From Mesorhizobium amorphae CCNWGS0123 (lineage in GTDB: Bacteria > Pseudomonadota > Alphaproteobacteria > Rhizobiales > Rhizobiaceae), in the NCBI RefSeq assembly GCF_001686985.1, contig NZ_CP015318.1, positions 5,454,001 to 5,518,000 of the forward strand: a stretch of 64,000 bases of DNA. The letters run 5' to 3'. A program made the position numbers and the translations under genes. The notes under the pieces were generated by a model. The model saw only the letters and a program-made list of their open reading frames with translations. It was not told where the DNA came from and ran no database searches. How positions within the stretch are numbered: the first letter of the stretch is position 1; every line of letters begins with the position of its first letter. Shown here one piece after another: positions 25,025 through 33,540 of the stretch.

Positions 25025-26241
25025 CACGAAGCCTTCCTTGCCAATGCATCTTCCTTTTCGCGGGATGCGACCACGGCCTTAGACGCCAGCAGCCGCTGAA
25101 CCTCGTCATCGGCATAGCCAAGCTCATCCAGGATCTCGCGCGTGTGCTCGCCGATCTCCAAAGCGAGGTATCGCAGCGCGGGCACCTCGCCGTCGTAGCG
25201 GTTGGGATGGTTGACCAGGTGGATCGTTCGGCCACGCACGGTCACCTGCCGGAACACTTGCGCGTGGCTGAGCTGCGCGTCGGCCAGCAGATCGTCATAG
25301 TAATTGATGGGCGCCCACCAGATGCCACGGCGGTCAAAGCGCTCGGCGAGTTCGGCCACCGCGAACCGGGCCGTGGCACTGGCCAGCCGGCGAGCATAGT
25401 CGTCGCGCTCGACGTAGCGGTCGACACCGACTACCTCGCGCAGAGCGTCGCTGTCGAGCGCTTCGGCCAGCACGGAAGAATCGCAAAGCGACACCACCAC
25501 ATGGCCGTCGGAGGCAGGATAGACACCGTAGGGCGCGGCATGGAACCACGTCGCCAGATTCGCCTCGCGGTTGAGCACCTCGCGGGTCATGCCGCCGGCG
25601 AAGTAATTGACCAGCGCCTCGCCCTGCAGGTCGATCGCCGAGTTGATCAGGCTTGCCTCGACACGAGTCCCCTTGCCATCCCGCAAGCGGCGCACCAGCG
25701 CACCCAGAATGCCCATCGCCAGCAGTGCCCCGCCATGTTGGTCGACGATCGCCGCACCGACCGGCGTGGGGCCACGTTCCGGAGTTCCGGTGACGCTCAT
25801 TAGGCCGGAACGCGCCTGGGCGAGAAGATCCTGGCCGGGCTTCGTCGCCATCGGGCCTGTTGCGCCAAAACCGCTCGCCGAGGCGAAAATCAGATTGGGA
25901 TTGATGTCCCGGAGTGCATCATCGTCAAAGCCGAGCTTGGCGAACACGCCCGGCCGGAAATTCTCCATCACCACATCGGCGCCGGCGATCAGACGTCGGG
26001 CGACTTGCTTGCCTTCGGTGCTCTTCAAATCAATGCCAATGGAGCGCTTGTTGCGGTTGGCGCAGAGATAGAAGCCGCTGACCCCTTCCACATAAACGTC
26101 AGCACCCGACCAGCGGCGTTCATGGGCGCCATCGATAGGTTCGACCTTGACGACATCTGCACCCATGTCGGCGAGATATTGGGCGCCTGCAGGACCCTGC
26201 AGAAAATGGCAGAAGCTGACGACTTTGATGCCGCTGAGCAT
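25024..26241 (-). CDS. Class III CoA-transferase (CaiB/BaiF family)
   Basis: A 405-aa family III CoA-transferase, which moves CoA between a donor thioester and an acid. The N-terminal nucleotide-like fold reads VVSFCHFLQGPAGAQYLADM and GADVVKVEP. The catalytic aspartate is in PVGAAIVDQHGGALLAMG near residue 168. The C-terminal lid region is present and length is normal. It is the first gene of the leftward set; its promoter faces the LacI gene and carries an operator. It probably activates an acid for the enoyl-CoA hydratase. Confidence 0.92.
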   Translation of the reverse strand: MLSGIKVVSFCHFLQGPAGAQYLADMGADVVKVEPIDGAHERRWSGADVYVEGVSGFYLCANRNKRSIGIDLKSTEGKQVARRLIAGADVVMENFRPGVFAKLGFDDDALRDINPNLIFASASGFGATGPMATKPGQDLLAQARSGLMSVTGTPERGPTPVGAAIVDQHGGALLAMGILGALVRRLRDGKGTRVEASLINSAIDLQGEALVNYFAGGMTREVLNREANLATWFHAAPYGVYPASDGHVVVSLCDSSVLAEALDSDALREVVGVDRYVERDDYARRLASATARFAVAELAERFDRRGIWWAPINYYDDLLADAQLSHAQVFRQVTVRGRTIHLVNHPNRYDGEVPALRYLALEIGEHTREILDELGYADDEVQRLLASKAVVASREKEDALARKAS

Positions 26242-26279
26242 TTGTCTTCCCTTGGTTCTGCGCTATAAGTTGCGCCTTT

Positions 26280-26295
26280 GTGAAATCGTTTTCAC
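26280..26295. promoter_or_regulatory. LacI-type operator in the divergent promoter region
   Basis: GTGAAATCGTTTTCAC, a 16-base near-palindrome 39 bases before the CoA-transferase start codon. It is nearly the same as the operator at 24,160. The adjacent divergent LacI gene is the obvious candidate regulator. Confidence 0.72.
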
Positions 26296-26381
26296 GCCTT
26301 TTCTCATAGCTGTCAAGCCCATTTTGAAAGGCTTTGTCAAAGACAGATGGTGTAGCCTTCAGAAAAGAAATGTGTCATCTG

Positions 26382-26393
26382 GAAAACGGTTTC
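26382..26393. promoter_or_regulatory. Second, weaker LacI-type palindrome near the regulator start
   Basis: GAAAACGGTTTC (imperfect palindrome with central CG) lies 27 bases before the LacI start codon. It shares the GAAA-N-CG-N-TTTC core of the other two sites and may give autoregulation. Confidence 0.45.
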
Positions 26394-26419
26394 TCGAAAA
26401 CCGTCGGATTCGAGGCTCA

Positions 26420-27442
26420 ATGGATATCGAGGATGGCGGCGCAAAGCTGATTGACGTGGCCAGGCTTGCAAACTGTTCGCCGGCTACCGTCTCCCGCGTG
26501 CTCAACGGCAATCCCAACGTGAACGAGGTCGTGCGGGATCGTGTTGTCCGGGCGGCGCGTGATCTCGGCTATGTGCCCAATGGTTCCGCCAGGGCGCTGC
26601 GGTCGACCCGGACAAGGTTGGTCGGCGCGATCATCCCCACGTTGGACCACGCCATCTATGCCACGATGGTCGATGGACTTCAGGCGCGTCTTTCCGAAAA
26701 AGACGTTTCGCTCATTATCAACACCTCGGGCTACGACATCGATCATGAATACGAGCAGGCACGTCTGTTGGTCGAGCGCGGGGTCGAATCGGTAGTCCTT
26801 GTCGGGTCAACGCACCGACCAGCCACTCTGGCCATGTTCGAACAGAAGCGCATCAACTATGTATACACCTACACGTCAAAGGCGACCGAGGCAGGTGCGG
26901 CCGTGGGGTTCGACAACGAAAAGGCAGGGCGAACCGCCGCCCGTTACCTGCTCGACCTCGGCCACACCAAATTCGCGATGATCGCCGGCATCACCCAAGA
27001 CAATGATCGCGCAGCAGGCCGCCGCGACGGTTTCTTGAATGAACTCGAACGATCAGGCATCGATCAGGGCATGGTTCCAGTCGTCGAGGGAGCCTACAGG
27101 CTGGATGACGGCCGCACCTGCATGCAGCGGCTCATGGACGACGTCAGAAGACCTACTGCGGTATTTTGCGGCAGTGATATCCTTGCGGCCGGCGCCATCA
27201 AGTACTGCCACGCCGAAGGCATCGCAGTCCCGAAGGAGGTCTCGGTTGTCGGATTCGACAATCTGGAGATTGCGGAACTGACCTCGCCCGAACTGACCAC
27301 ACTGGAGGTGCCCGCGCGCGACATGGGCCGGATTGCCGCCGACTACATCTTGGCGTCGCCATCGCAGCGACTGCATCTCAGACAACGGGAGCTGGCCATC
27401 AGGCTGATTGTAAGGGGAAGTACGGCTGTCGTGAGACGCTAA
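26420..27442 (+). CDS. LacI family transcriptional regulator
   Basis: A 340-aa repressor. The HTH is at the N-terminus (LIDVARLANCSPATVSRVLN, about 9-28), followed by the hinge helix ARALRSTRT and a periplasmic-binding-like effector domain (VGAIIPTLDHAIYATMV, AVGFDNEKAGRTAARYLLDL, VSVVGFDNLEIAE). ATG 26420 gives the normal family start just before the HTH. It is divergent from the CoA-transferase operon, and three palindromes of LacI type lie around it. The effector is presumably the transported compound or its derivative. Confidence 0.94.
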   Translation: MDIEDGGAKLIDVARLANCSPATVSRVLNGNPNVNEVVRDRVVRAARDLGYVPNGSARALRSTRTRLVGAIIPTLDHAIYATMVDGLQARLSEKDVSLIINTSGYDIDHEYEQARLLVERGVESVVLVGSTHRPATLAMFEQKRINYVYTYTSKATEAGAAVGFDNEKAGRTAARYLLDLGHTKFAMIAGITQDNDRAAGRRDGFLNELERSGIDQGMVPVVEGAYRLDDGRTCMQRLMDDVRRPTAVFCGSDILAAGAIKYCHAEGIAVPKEVSVVGFDNLEIAELTSPELTTLEVPARDMGRIAADYILASPSQRLHLRQRELAIRLIVRGSTAVVRR

Positions 27443-27825
27443 AAACATGTCGGTCGCGTGAGCCATACCCATTCTGAGGGGATTGGACCGAATGACCGTA
27501 GCGGGCCGTAAGCAGGCAGGCAGCTTTCGGGATAGATAGCCTAGAATCGGACGAACATTTCGCCCAGCGCTTGCCGCTCGCCCTCAGCAGGCAATTGGGC
27601 ATGCAGCATTTCGCAACCCGCTTGCGAAGCCAATAGACATAGGCATCGAGATCATCGCCTCGCCATCCCCGGCCAGGATCAGGAAGCTGCCAACGAGGGC
27701 CGCGATCACATTCGTCTCCGTGATCGTCACGCGGTGCGCGCAGGTGAAGCGGTTCGCGTCGATCGGATCTGCCGTCGCATACACGCGGAAGCATTGTTCG
27801 GAACCCTCATGACTATCTCCGGTTC
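27443..27825. other. Gene-free stretch, possible minus-strand relic
   Basis: No gene I can support. On the minus strand at about 27,640-27,810 the sequence reads protein-like for some 50 codons (for example ITETNVIAALVGSFLILAGDG) but has no start, no domain I recognise and runs out of frame. It may be a remnant of a lost gene. Confidence 0.35.
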
Positions 27826-28863
27826 CTATTCCGTCGTATTGACCAGCCGGAGCCGGACGAGGCTCTCGGCCGTGGCGACGATGGCCTCCTCCCGCGAGCG
27901 GGGCGCCCAACCAAGCACGCGTTGGGCTTTCTCGCCGCTGGCGTTCATGGTGACGCCGAGATGCGGCACGATGCCCTTCATCGCCGGATTGAAGAGCGCG
28001 ACGACGCGAACGAACCAGTTGGGCAGAACGCGCGTGGAGACCTTGCTCGCGCTTTTCCCGAGCCGCAGCTTCAGTAGCCTGGCGATCTCGACCATCCACA
28101 GGCTGTCTCCCGACGCGGCAAGGAAGCGCTCGCCCTTTGCGGCGGGATCGGCCATTGCGCGCAGATGCAGGTCGGCGACGTCGCGCACATCGACAACGCA
28201 AGTATTGATCTTGGGACAGCCCGGCTGACCGTCCAGCACCTTCTTGATGAGACGGATCGAATGCGAATAGTCGGGGCCGAGTGCAGGCCCGAGCACGGTC
28301 GTGGGGTTGACAGTGGCCAGTTCCAGCCCGCCGCCTTCTCGTGCGATGAAGTCCCAAGACGCGCGCTCTGCCAGCGTCTTCGATCTCTGGTAGGGCGCGA
28401 CATGGCCGTTCAGGTTGCTCCAGTCGGACTCGTCGAAGGGACGGCTTCGCGGCTTGTGGCCGACGCCGATTGCACCGAAGGCCGAGGTGAGCACTACCCG
28501 CTTCACACCCGCATCGCGTGCCGCACGCAGCACGCGCAAGTTTCCGTCGACCGCAGGCCTGACCCAATCCTCCTCCCGCACCTGATGACCGGACGGCGTC
28601 GGCGAGGCGCCATGGATCACATAAGCGCAGCCGGCGGCAGCCTCGGCCCAGCCCTCGTCGGCGGTAAGGTCTGCGGCGATGAACGACAGCCGGTCGCCCG
28701 GCTCGGCACCACCAGTCCTGAGGTTGCTAAGAACCTCCGCTTCTCGCGACAGCGACCTGAGGGTGGTCCGCACGCGATAGCCCGCGCTCAACAGCGCAAG
28801 GATGCAATGCTGCGCGATGAACCCGCTTCCACCGGTCACGAGCACCAGCTGGTCACTCATCAT
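27826..28863 (-). CDS. Extended SDR, NAD-dependent epimerase / dihydroflavonol reductase-like
   Basis: A 345-aa extended SDR. The cofactor motif is LVLVTGGSGFIAQHCILALL, DLTADEGW marks the adenine-binding Asp, and the catalytic Tyr/Lys pair is in YQRSKTLAE. The downstream pattern (VNPTTVLGPALG) is that of dihydroflavonol/cinnamoyl-type reductases that reduce ketones or aldehydes. Start chosen at ATG 28863, six bases after GGAG. It is the second gene after the aldo/keto reductase (27-base gap), and both probably form an operon facing the AraC gene. Confidence 0.87.
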   Translation of the reverse strand: MMSDQLVLVTGGSGFIAQHCILALLSAGYRVRTTLRSLSREAEVLSNLRTGGAEPGDRLSFIAADLTADEGWAEAAAGCAYVIHGASPTPSGHQVREEDWVRPAVDGNLRVLRAARDAGVKRVVLTSAFGAIGVGHKPRSRPFDESDWSNLNGHVAPYQRSKTLAERASWDFIAREGGGLELATVNPTTVLGPALGPDYSHSIRLIKKVLDGQPGCPKINTCVVDVRDVADLHLRAMADPAAKGERFLAASGDSLWMVEIARLLKLRLGKSASKVSTRVLPNWFVRVVALFNPAMKGIVPHLGVTMNASGEKAQRVLGWAPRSREEAIVATAESLVRLRLVNTTE

Positions 28864-28890
28864 AATGATCTCCATACTTGCTGTCGCGCA

Positions 28891-29886
28891 TCAGCGGTCG
28901 ATCCCCGCCATGACCCATTCGGGATAACGATTGCCTGAGACGGTGCCGGTCGCCAGCGTCTGGTCGAGTGTCTGCATCTCGGCAGGCGTCAGTCGGACAG
29001 TGTTCGCCGCGACATTGTCCTCGAGGTAGGCGCGACGCTTGGTCCCGGGGATCGGCACGACAAAATCGCCTTTGTGCAGCAGCCAGGCCAGCGCGATCTG
29101 CGCTGGCTTTGCCCCTTTGGCTTCAGCGATCTCGAACACCGCTTGAGCGGCCCGTACGTTGGCGTCGTAGTTCTCGCCTTGATAGCGCTCGTCGATGCGG
29201 CGGGTATCGCCTTCAGGAAAGTCTTCCGCGCGCTTCACCCCGCCGGCCAGGAAGCCGCGTCCGAGCGGACAGAACGGCACAAGACCTATGCCCAGGTCAC
29301 GTAAGACCGGGATCACGTCGGCTTCGAGATTGCGTTCCCACAGCGAATATTCGCTCTGTAGCGCCGAGACCGGATAGGTGGCATGCGCGCGCCTAAGCGT
29401 GGCGGCGCCGACTTCCGAGAGACCGAAGAAGCGCACTTTGCCTTCTTGTACCAGTTGCCCGACCGTACCGGCCACGTCCTCGATAGGCACCTTGCGATCG
29501 ATGCGGTGCTGGTAGAGAAGGTCGATATGGTCGGTCTGCAGTCGGCGCAGCGATCCTTCGACCGCTTGTCGGATCGCGGGGGGGCTGCTGTCGGTCTCGG
29601 TGCCGAGTTGGCGGCCATTCTCGAAACGAAAGCCGAACTTGGTGGCAAGGATCACCTTCTCCCGGCGGTCGCGGAAGGCGCGGCCGAGAAGCTGCTCGTT
29701 GGTGTATGGGCCATAGCCTTCCGCCGTATCGAAGAAATCGCAGCCGAGCTCGATGGCGCGATGAAGAGTGTCGATCGACTCCGCCTCGTTGGCCGGTCCG
29801 TATGACTGGCTCATTCCCATACAGCCTAGGCCAATTGCTCCGACCTGCAGGCCTTGAGAGCCCAGCTGCCTTTTGCTCAATGTCAT
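28891..29886 (-). CDS. Aldo/keto reductase
   Basis: A 331-aa AKR barrel. Catalytic residues: Asp in FFDTAEGYGPYTNE (DxxxxY), Lys in ILATKFGF, and His in LLYQHRIDRKVP. The NADPH-binding end reads PIPGTKRRAYLEDN. It resembles the AKR11/13-like bacterial reductases with broad substrate range. ATG 29886 has AAGG just upstream. Divergent from the AraC regulator across a 98-base gap, so it is the likely target of that regulator. Confidence 0.92.
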   Translation of the reverse strand: MTLSKRQLGSQGLQVGAIGLGCMGMSQSYGPANEAESIDTLHRAIELGCDFFDTAEGYGPYTNEQLLGRAFRDRREKVILATKFGFRFENGRQLGTETDSSPPAIRQAVEGSLRRLQTDHIDLLYQHRIDRKVPIEDVAGTVGQLVQEGKVRFFGLSEVGAATLRRAHATYPVSALQSEYSLWERNLEADVIPVLRDLGIGLVPFCPLGRGFLAGGVKRAEDFPEGDTRRIDERYQGENYDANVRAAQAVFEIAEAKGAKPAQIALAWLLHKGDFVVPIPGTKRRAYLEDNVAANTVRLTPAEMQTLDQTLATGTVSGNRYPEWVMAGIDR

Positions 29887-29984
29887 GGGCCTTATCCTTC
29901 TTGTGTTCGTATGCATTGAACATAGATGCGGCAGATCGGACGTTGAATGCTTGAAAATCCGCAATACTTGCGCGAGAATACGTA

Positions 29985-30956
29985 ATGGCCATCGACCCCT
30001 TCTCCGATATCCTCAAACTGGCGCGGGCTGAAACGCTGGTCACGGGTGGATTCACCGCTGGAGGTCCTTGGGCGATCCGCTTCCCGGTGCCGAAGACGAT
30101 CAAGTTCTTCGCCGTAGTGAAGGGGAGCTGCTGGGTAACCCTCGACGACGAAGCGCCCGTCCGGTTTGCAATGGGTGATGTGGGGCTGCTATCGGCGCCA
30201 CGTGCGTTCGTTTTGTCGAGTGATCCGGATGTCTCTCCTGTTGACGCGATGACGTTGTTCTCCGGAGTCGGGCGGACGACGGCTCAACTCGGCGACGGTG
30301 CTGACTTTGCGCATCTCGGCGGACACGTCCTGCTTGATCCCGTGAGCGGCCGACTTTTGGCGGACGTTCTGCCGCCCTGGATCCACGTGCAGGCGAACAT
30401 GCCTGCGGCCGCGACGTTCCGGTGGCTGCTCGACCGGCTCGTAGAGGAGCGAGTTTCCAATATACCAGGCGCTGAACTCGCCTCCGCTCAGCTGGCGCAG
30501 CTGCTGTTCATCCAGATCCTGCGGACTCATCTGGCCGGAGCACACGGCCAAGGCAGCGGCTGGCTAAGGGCGCTGAGCGATCCGCGGATCGCACCGGCCC
30601 TGCGTTTGATGCACCAGGATCCGGCGCGAGCATGGCACCTCGAAGAATTAGCCGAGGCTTGCGCGATGTCCCGGACGACGTTCGCAGTGCGGTTCCGCAC
30701 CGTCGCCGGCGTCGCCCCATTGGCCTACCTAACAGAGTGGCGCATGCGACTGGCCGAGCGCGCCTTGCGGGAGGAAGTGGGCAGGCCCGTTGGGTCGATC
30801 GCGCTCGCCGTGGGATACGCTTCGGAGAGCGCGTTCAGCAATGCGTTTAAGCGGGAAACTGGCAAATCGCCCAGAGCGTATCGTGACGGGTTTAGGCCTC
30901 AAATAATACAGTTCAAGAACAGACCTCAAGCGATGGGCATCTCTGGATACCGATGA
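29985..30956 (+). CDS. AraC family transcriptional regulator (cupin_6 sensor)
   Basis: A 323-aa regulator with an N-terminal cupin-type sensor (FFAVVKGSCWVTLDDEAPVRF, about 42-62) and a C-terminal double HTH (about 205-300: HLEELAEACAMSRTTFAVRF and GSIALAVGYASESAFSNAFK). Proteins of this type often respond to aldehydes or other reactive compounds and control neighbouring reductases. The last 10-12 codons run into a CoA-transferase relic lying on the other strand, so the natural C-terminus may have been replaced at that junction. Confidence 0.92.
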   Translation: MAIDPFSDILKLARAETLVTGGFTAGGPWAIRFPVPKTIKFFAVVKGSCWVTLDDEAPVRFAMGDVGLLSAPRAFVLSSDPDVSPVDAMTLFSGVGRTTAQLGDGADFAHLGGHVLLDPVSGRLLADVLPPWIHVQANMPAAATFRWLLDRLVEERVSNIPGAELASAQLAQLLFIQILRTHLAGAHGQGSGWLRALSDPRIAPALRLMHQDPARAWHLEELAEACAMSRTTFAVRFRTVAGVAPLAYLTEWRMRLAERALREEVGRPVGSIALAVGYASESAFSNAFKRETGKSPRAYRDGFRPQIIQFKNRPQAMGISGYR

Positions 30957-31205
30957 TGCCCTCGACCAGCACATTGCCTTGCCTGTCACCTTCTGCGCAA
31001 GGCTCAAGGCGACATCCAGCCTGATTGCAGGGACAGCGGCCAGCACCTCGCCGGTGAACGGACAGGTCACAGACTTGATGTTTGGATTGACCGCCGCGAG
31101 GCCAGCGCCAGGATGGCTGCGGAACACCGCGTGAGGCACATCCGCCGCCCCTCCTCATAGGCATTGGCCATGCCGGCATGGCTGTGCTCATGCACCTCGA
31201 TAGTG
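30930..31205 (-). pseudogene. Relic of a CoA-transferase subunit A gene
   Basis: Minus-strand fragments in three frames match one CoA-transferase alpha subunit: EVHEHSHAGMANAYEEG, then in another frame PHAVFRSHPGAGLAAVNPN and SVTCPFTGEVLAAVPAIR, then in a third DRQGNVLVEGIIGIQ. At least two frameshifts and both ends are missing, so it cannot be functional. The family (3-oxoadipate or glutaconate-type CoA-transferase) is clear from SVTCPFTGE and GNVLVEGIIG. It overlaps the end of the AraC gene. Confidence 0.75.
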
Positions 31206-31790
31206 CGGGGAAGCCGTTCTCGTTGGCATCGCGGCGCGCCTAGATTAGGTCAGGCGCTATGGGGATGAGCGTGAGGTCGCAAAAGCCTTGGAAAATAGCC
31301 TCTTGGGCGCGATCGCTGGATGCAGATCAAGGGCTTTTGCGGCCTCGACCACCCCAGCTCGATGCCCTCCGTAGCCGAAGTTGACAAGGAGACCCTCCTT
31401 GCATGCGACGACAGGAGACCGCCAACGGGGGAAAGTGCCTCCGTGCGGTCTCGGTCGCGTTTGTCTGACGGCTATGGTCGCCGCGCAGGTTGCTCTGGGC
31501 GACAAAGTTCCGCCAACTACGGAAATCGCAAGCCACTGCTTGTACGTCGCGTTTTGGGGCTGGGAGCGGACGGTGGCTTTCCGCTAACATCATACGGAAG
31601 CGGACTCAGGTTTCGTATCCCATTCGGACGTCATTCCAAGATACCTTTTGTCGAACTGGGTCCTAGAGGCCCAAGGCGAAGATCATCATCGTACCAATCG
31701 TCGAGCCGCAGACACATGAGGGCGGGGTCCCAAAGCTCAAACCATCGAAAGACGAAATCAGTTGCGATTGCGCGGCCACCGCTACGAGAG
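31206..31790. other. Gene-free decayed DNA
   Basis: I see no supported gene in 585 bases. Open frames on both strands lack family motifs and ribosome sites. It is probably continuous with the neighbouring CoA-transferase relic. Confidence 0.5.
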
Positions 31791-32558
31791 TTAGTGGTAG
31801 TAGATGCCGCCGTCGACGTTGAGCGACTGTCCAGTGACGAAGGCCGACAGGTCCGAGGCAAAGAACAGCACCGGCCCGACGACATCCTCCGGCGCGCCAA
31901 GGCGCTTCAGCGCCGCGACGTCTTCCCAATGGCGGATCGCGGCTTCGCTGCCCAGATTGTTCTTGCCCATCTCGGTCAGGATGATGCCGGGGCAAATCGC
32001 ATTGACGGTGACGCCGTCCATCCCGACTTCCTGCGCAAGCACGCGGGTGAGCGTGATCACCACCGCCTTCGTCGCCGCGTAATGGCCCTGCGTCGGCACG
32101 CCCTGGCGGCCAGCGATCGAGGCGATGTTGATCACCCTGCCCGACTTTCTGGCGCGCATATGCGGCAGCACGGCCTGGCACATCATCAGCACGCCCTTGG
32201 CGTTGACGTCGAAATGCGCATCCCAACTGGCCTCGTCGAGGTCCTGGAGCAGGCTGGGCTTCAGGATGCCGGCATTGTTGACCAGCACGTCAATGCGGCC
32301 TGCCGCCGCAAGCAGCGCCTGCGCCATCGCCTCGATGTCGCGCTTCTTGCTGACGTCCATTGTATAGACATAGGCCTTGCGGCCGGCCGCCTCGATCTCA
32401 GCCTTCGTCACCGCGAGATCGGCCGCTTGCGAGGGCAGATCGGTGATGGCGACATCGTAGCCTGCTTCGGCCAGGCCCTTCGCCAGCGAGCGGCCGATGC
32501 CGCGGCTGGCGCCTGTGACGAGAGCCGTCTTGCCCTTGGCTTCCGGAAATATGCTCAT
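31791..32558 (-). CDS. Short-chain dehydrogenase/reductase (sugar operon)
   Basis: A 255-aa classical SDR. Motifs: ALVTGASRGIGRSLAKGL, VLVNNAGILKPS, catalytic Ser in INIASIAGRQ, YxxxK in GHYAATKAVV, and FVTGQSLNVDGG at the C-terminus. Likely a polyol or sugar dehydrogenase. It is the last gene of the leftward GntR-linked sugar operon and its ATG overlaps the kinase stop codon by four bases. Confidence 0.91.
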   Translation of the reverse strand: MSIFPEAKGKTALVTGASRGIGRSLAKGLAEAGYDVAITDLPSQAADLAVTKAEIEAAGRKAYVYTMDVSKKRDIEAMAQALLAAAGRIDVLVNNAGILKPSLLQDLDEASWDAHFDVNAKGVLMMCQAVLPHMRARKSGRVINIASIAGRQGVPTQGHYAATKAVVITLTRVLAQEVGMDGVTVNAICPGIILTEMGKNNLGSEAAIRHWEDVAALKRLGAPEDVVGPVLFFASDLSAFVTGQSLNVDGGIYYH

Positions 32559-33520
32559 GCTGCTTGCACCTTTGATGTCTTGACCGGCAGCGAATTCATC
32601 GCCGCGATCGTGTCGTCGAATGAAACGAGTTTGCCGTCGGAGCCGAGGCCCATCGCCACCTTGGCAGCGACCGCGCTGGCAAAGCGGGCGGACTGCTTTA
32701 AGTCCCAGCCCTTGACGATGCCGACGATGATGCCGGCGGTGAAGGAATCGCCGCAACCCGTGGTGTCGAAGACCTTGACGTCGAAGGCCGGCAGGTGGAA
32801 ATCCTCGCCATGCTGCGGCGAGACATGCACGCCAGCGGCGCCGAGGGTCAGGAAGCAGTTCTTCACGCCCCTCGCCTTGAAGAAGGCGCCAACGCGGGCG
32901 GGATCGCGGTCATGCGCCATCTCGCCCGCCTCGTCGATGCTCGGCACGAAATAGTCGATATAGGGCAGGCACGGCTCGACCAGCTTCCACGTCTCCGGCG
33001 TCGCCTGGATGAGATCGAAAGTTGTGATGCGGCCAAGCTCCTTGGCGCGCTGCAACAACCTGACCGTCGGCTCGCCATCAAAACGCTTCAGCAGGCCGGT
33101 GCCGCCGACATGGACAACGGTCGCGTCGAGCGCGGCATCGAGATCCGAGTCTGCGACCTCGAACACAGCAGCCGTCCCCGGCACATGCAGGGCCGGACGC
33201 TCGCCATTCGGCCGCACCGGCAGGATGGTGGACGAGGTCTGGACGCTGCCGTCGCGACGCACGAGGCTCGTCTCCAGTCCGTATTTCTGCAGCTTCGCGA
33301 GGAACCAGTCGCCCATGTCATCGGTGCCGAGCGTGGTGACGGCCCGCGTCTTCAGCCCGAGAATGGCGCAATCCATGCCGGTCGCGCCGGCTGTGCCGGC
33401 GACGGTCATGCGGATCTCTTCGATATAGTCGGCGCGGCCGCCTTCGGGGATGCGCGACACCGGCCGCCCGAGAATGTCGAGGACGTAGAAGCCGACCGAG
33501 CTGACGTCGAATTGTGGCAT
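32555..33520 (-). CDS. PfkB family carbohydrate kinase
   Basis: A 321-aa ribokinase-like enzyme. The Gly-rich substrate motif is RMTVAGTAGATGMDCAILG, and the catalytic/anion-hole motif is FDTTGCGDSFTAGIIVG with the base Asp in GCGD. It phosphorylates a sugar or sugar derivative after import. Together with the class II aldolase this gives the order dehydrogenase, kinase, aldolase typical of pentose, tetrose or deoxysugar breakdown. Follows the permease gene by 20 bases. Confidence 0.91.
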   Translation of the reverse strand: MPQFDVSSVGFYVLDILGRPVSRIPEGGRADYIEEIRMTVAGTAGATGMDCAILGLKTRAVTTLGTDDMGDWFLAKLQKYGLETSLVRRDGSVQTSSTILPVRPNGERPALHVPGTAAVFEVADSDLDAALDATVVHVGGTGLLKRFDGEPTVRLLQRAKELGRITTFDLIQATPETWKLVEPCLPYIDYFVPSIDEAGEMAHDRDPARVGAFFKARGVKNCFLTLGAAGVHVSPQHGEDFHLPAFDVKVFDTTGCGDSFTAGIIVGIVKGWDLKQSARFASAVAAKVAMGLGSDGKLVSFDDTIAAMNSLPVKTSKVQAA

Positions 33521-33540
33521 GGGAGACAACCCTTTCGAAC

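Noticed and set aside
31320..32954. Open frame of 544 codons on the + strand
   Set aside because: Mostly opposite the SDR and kinase genes; the unique part (31.3-31.8 kb) has no protein-like motifs.
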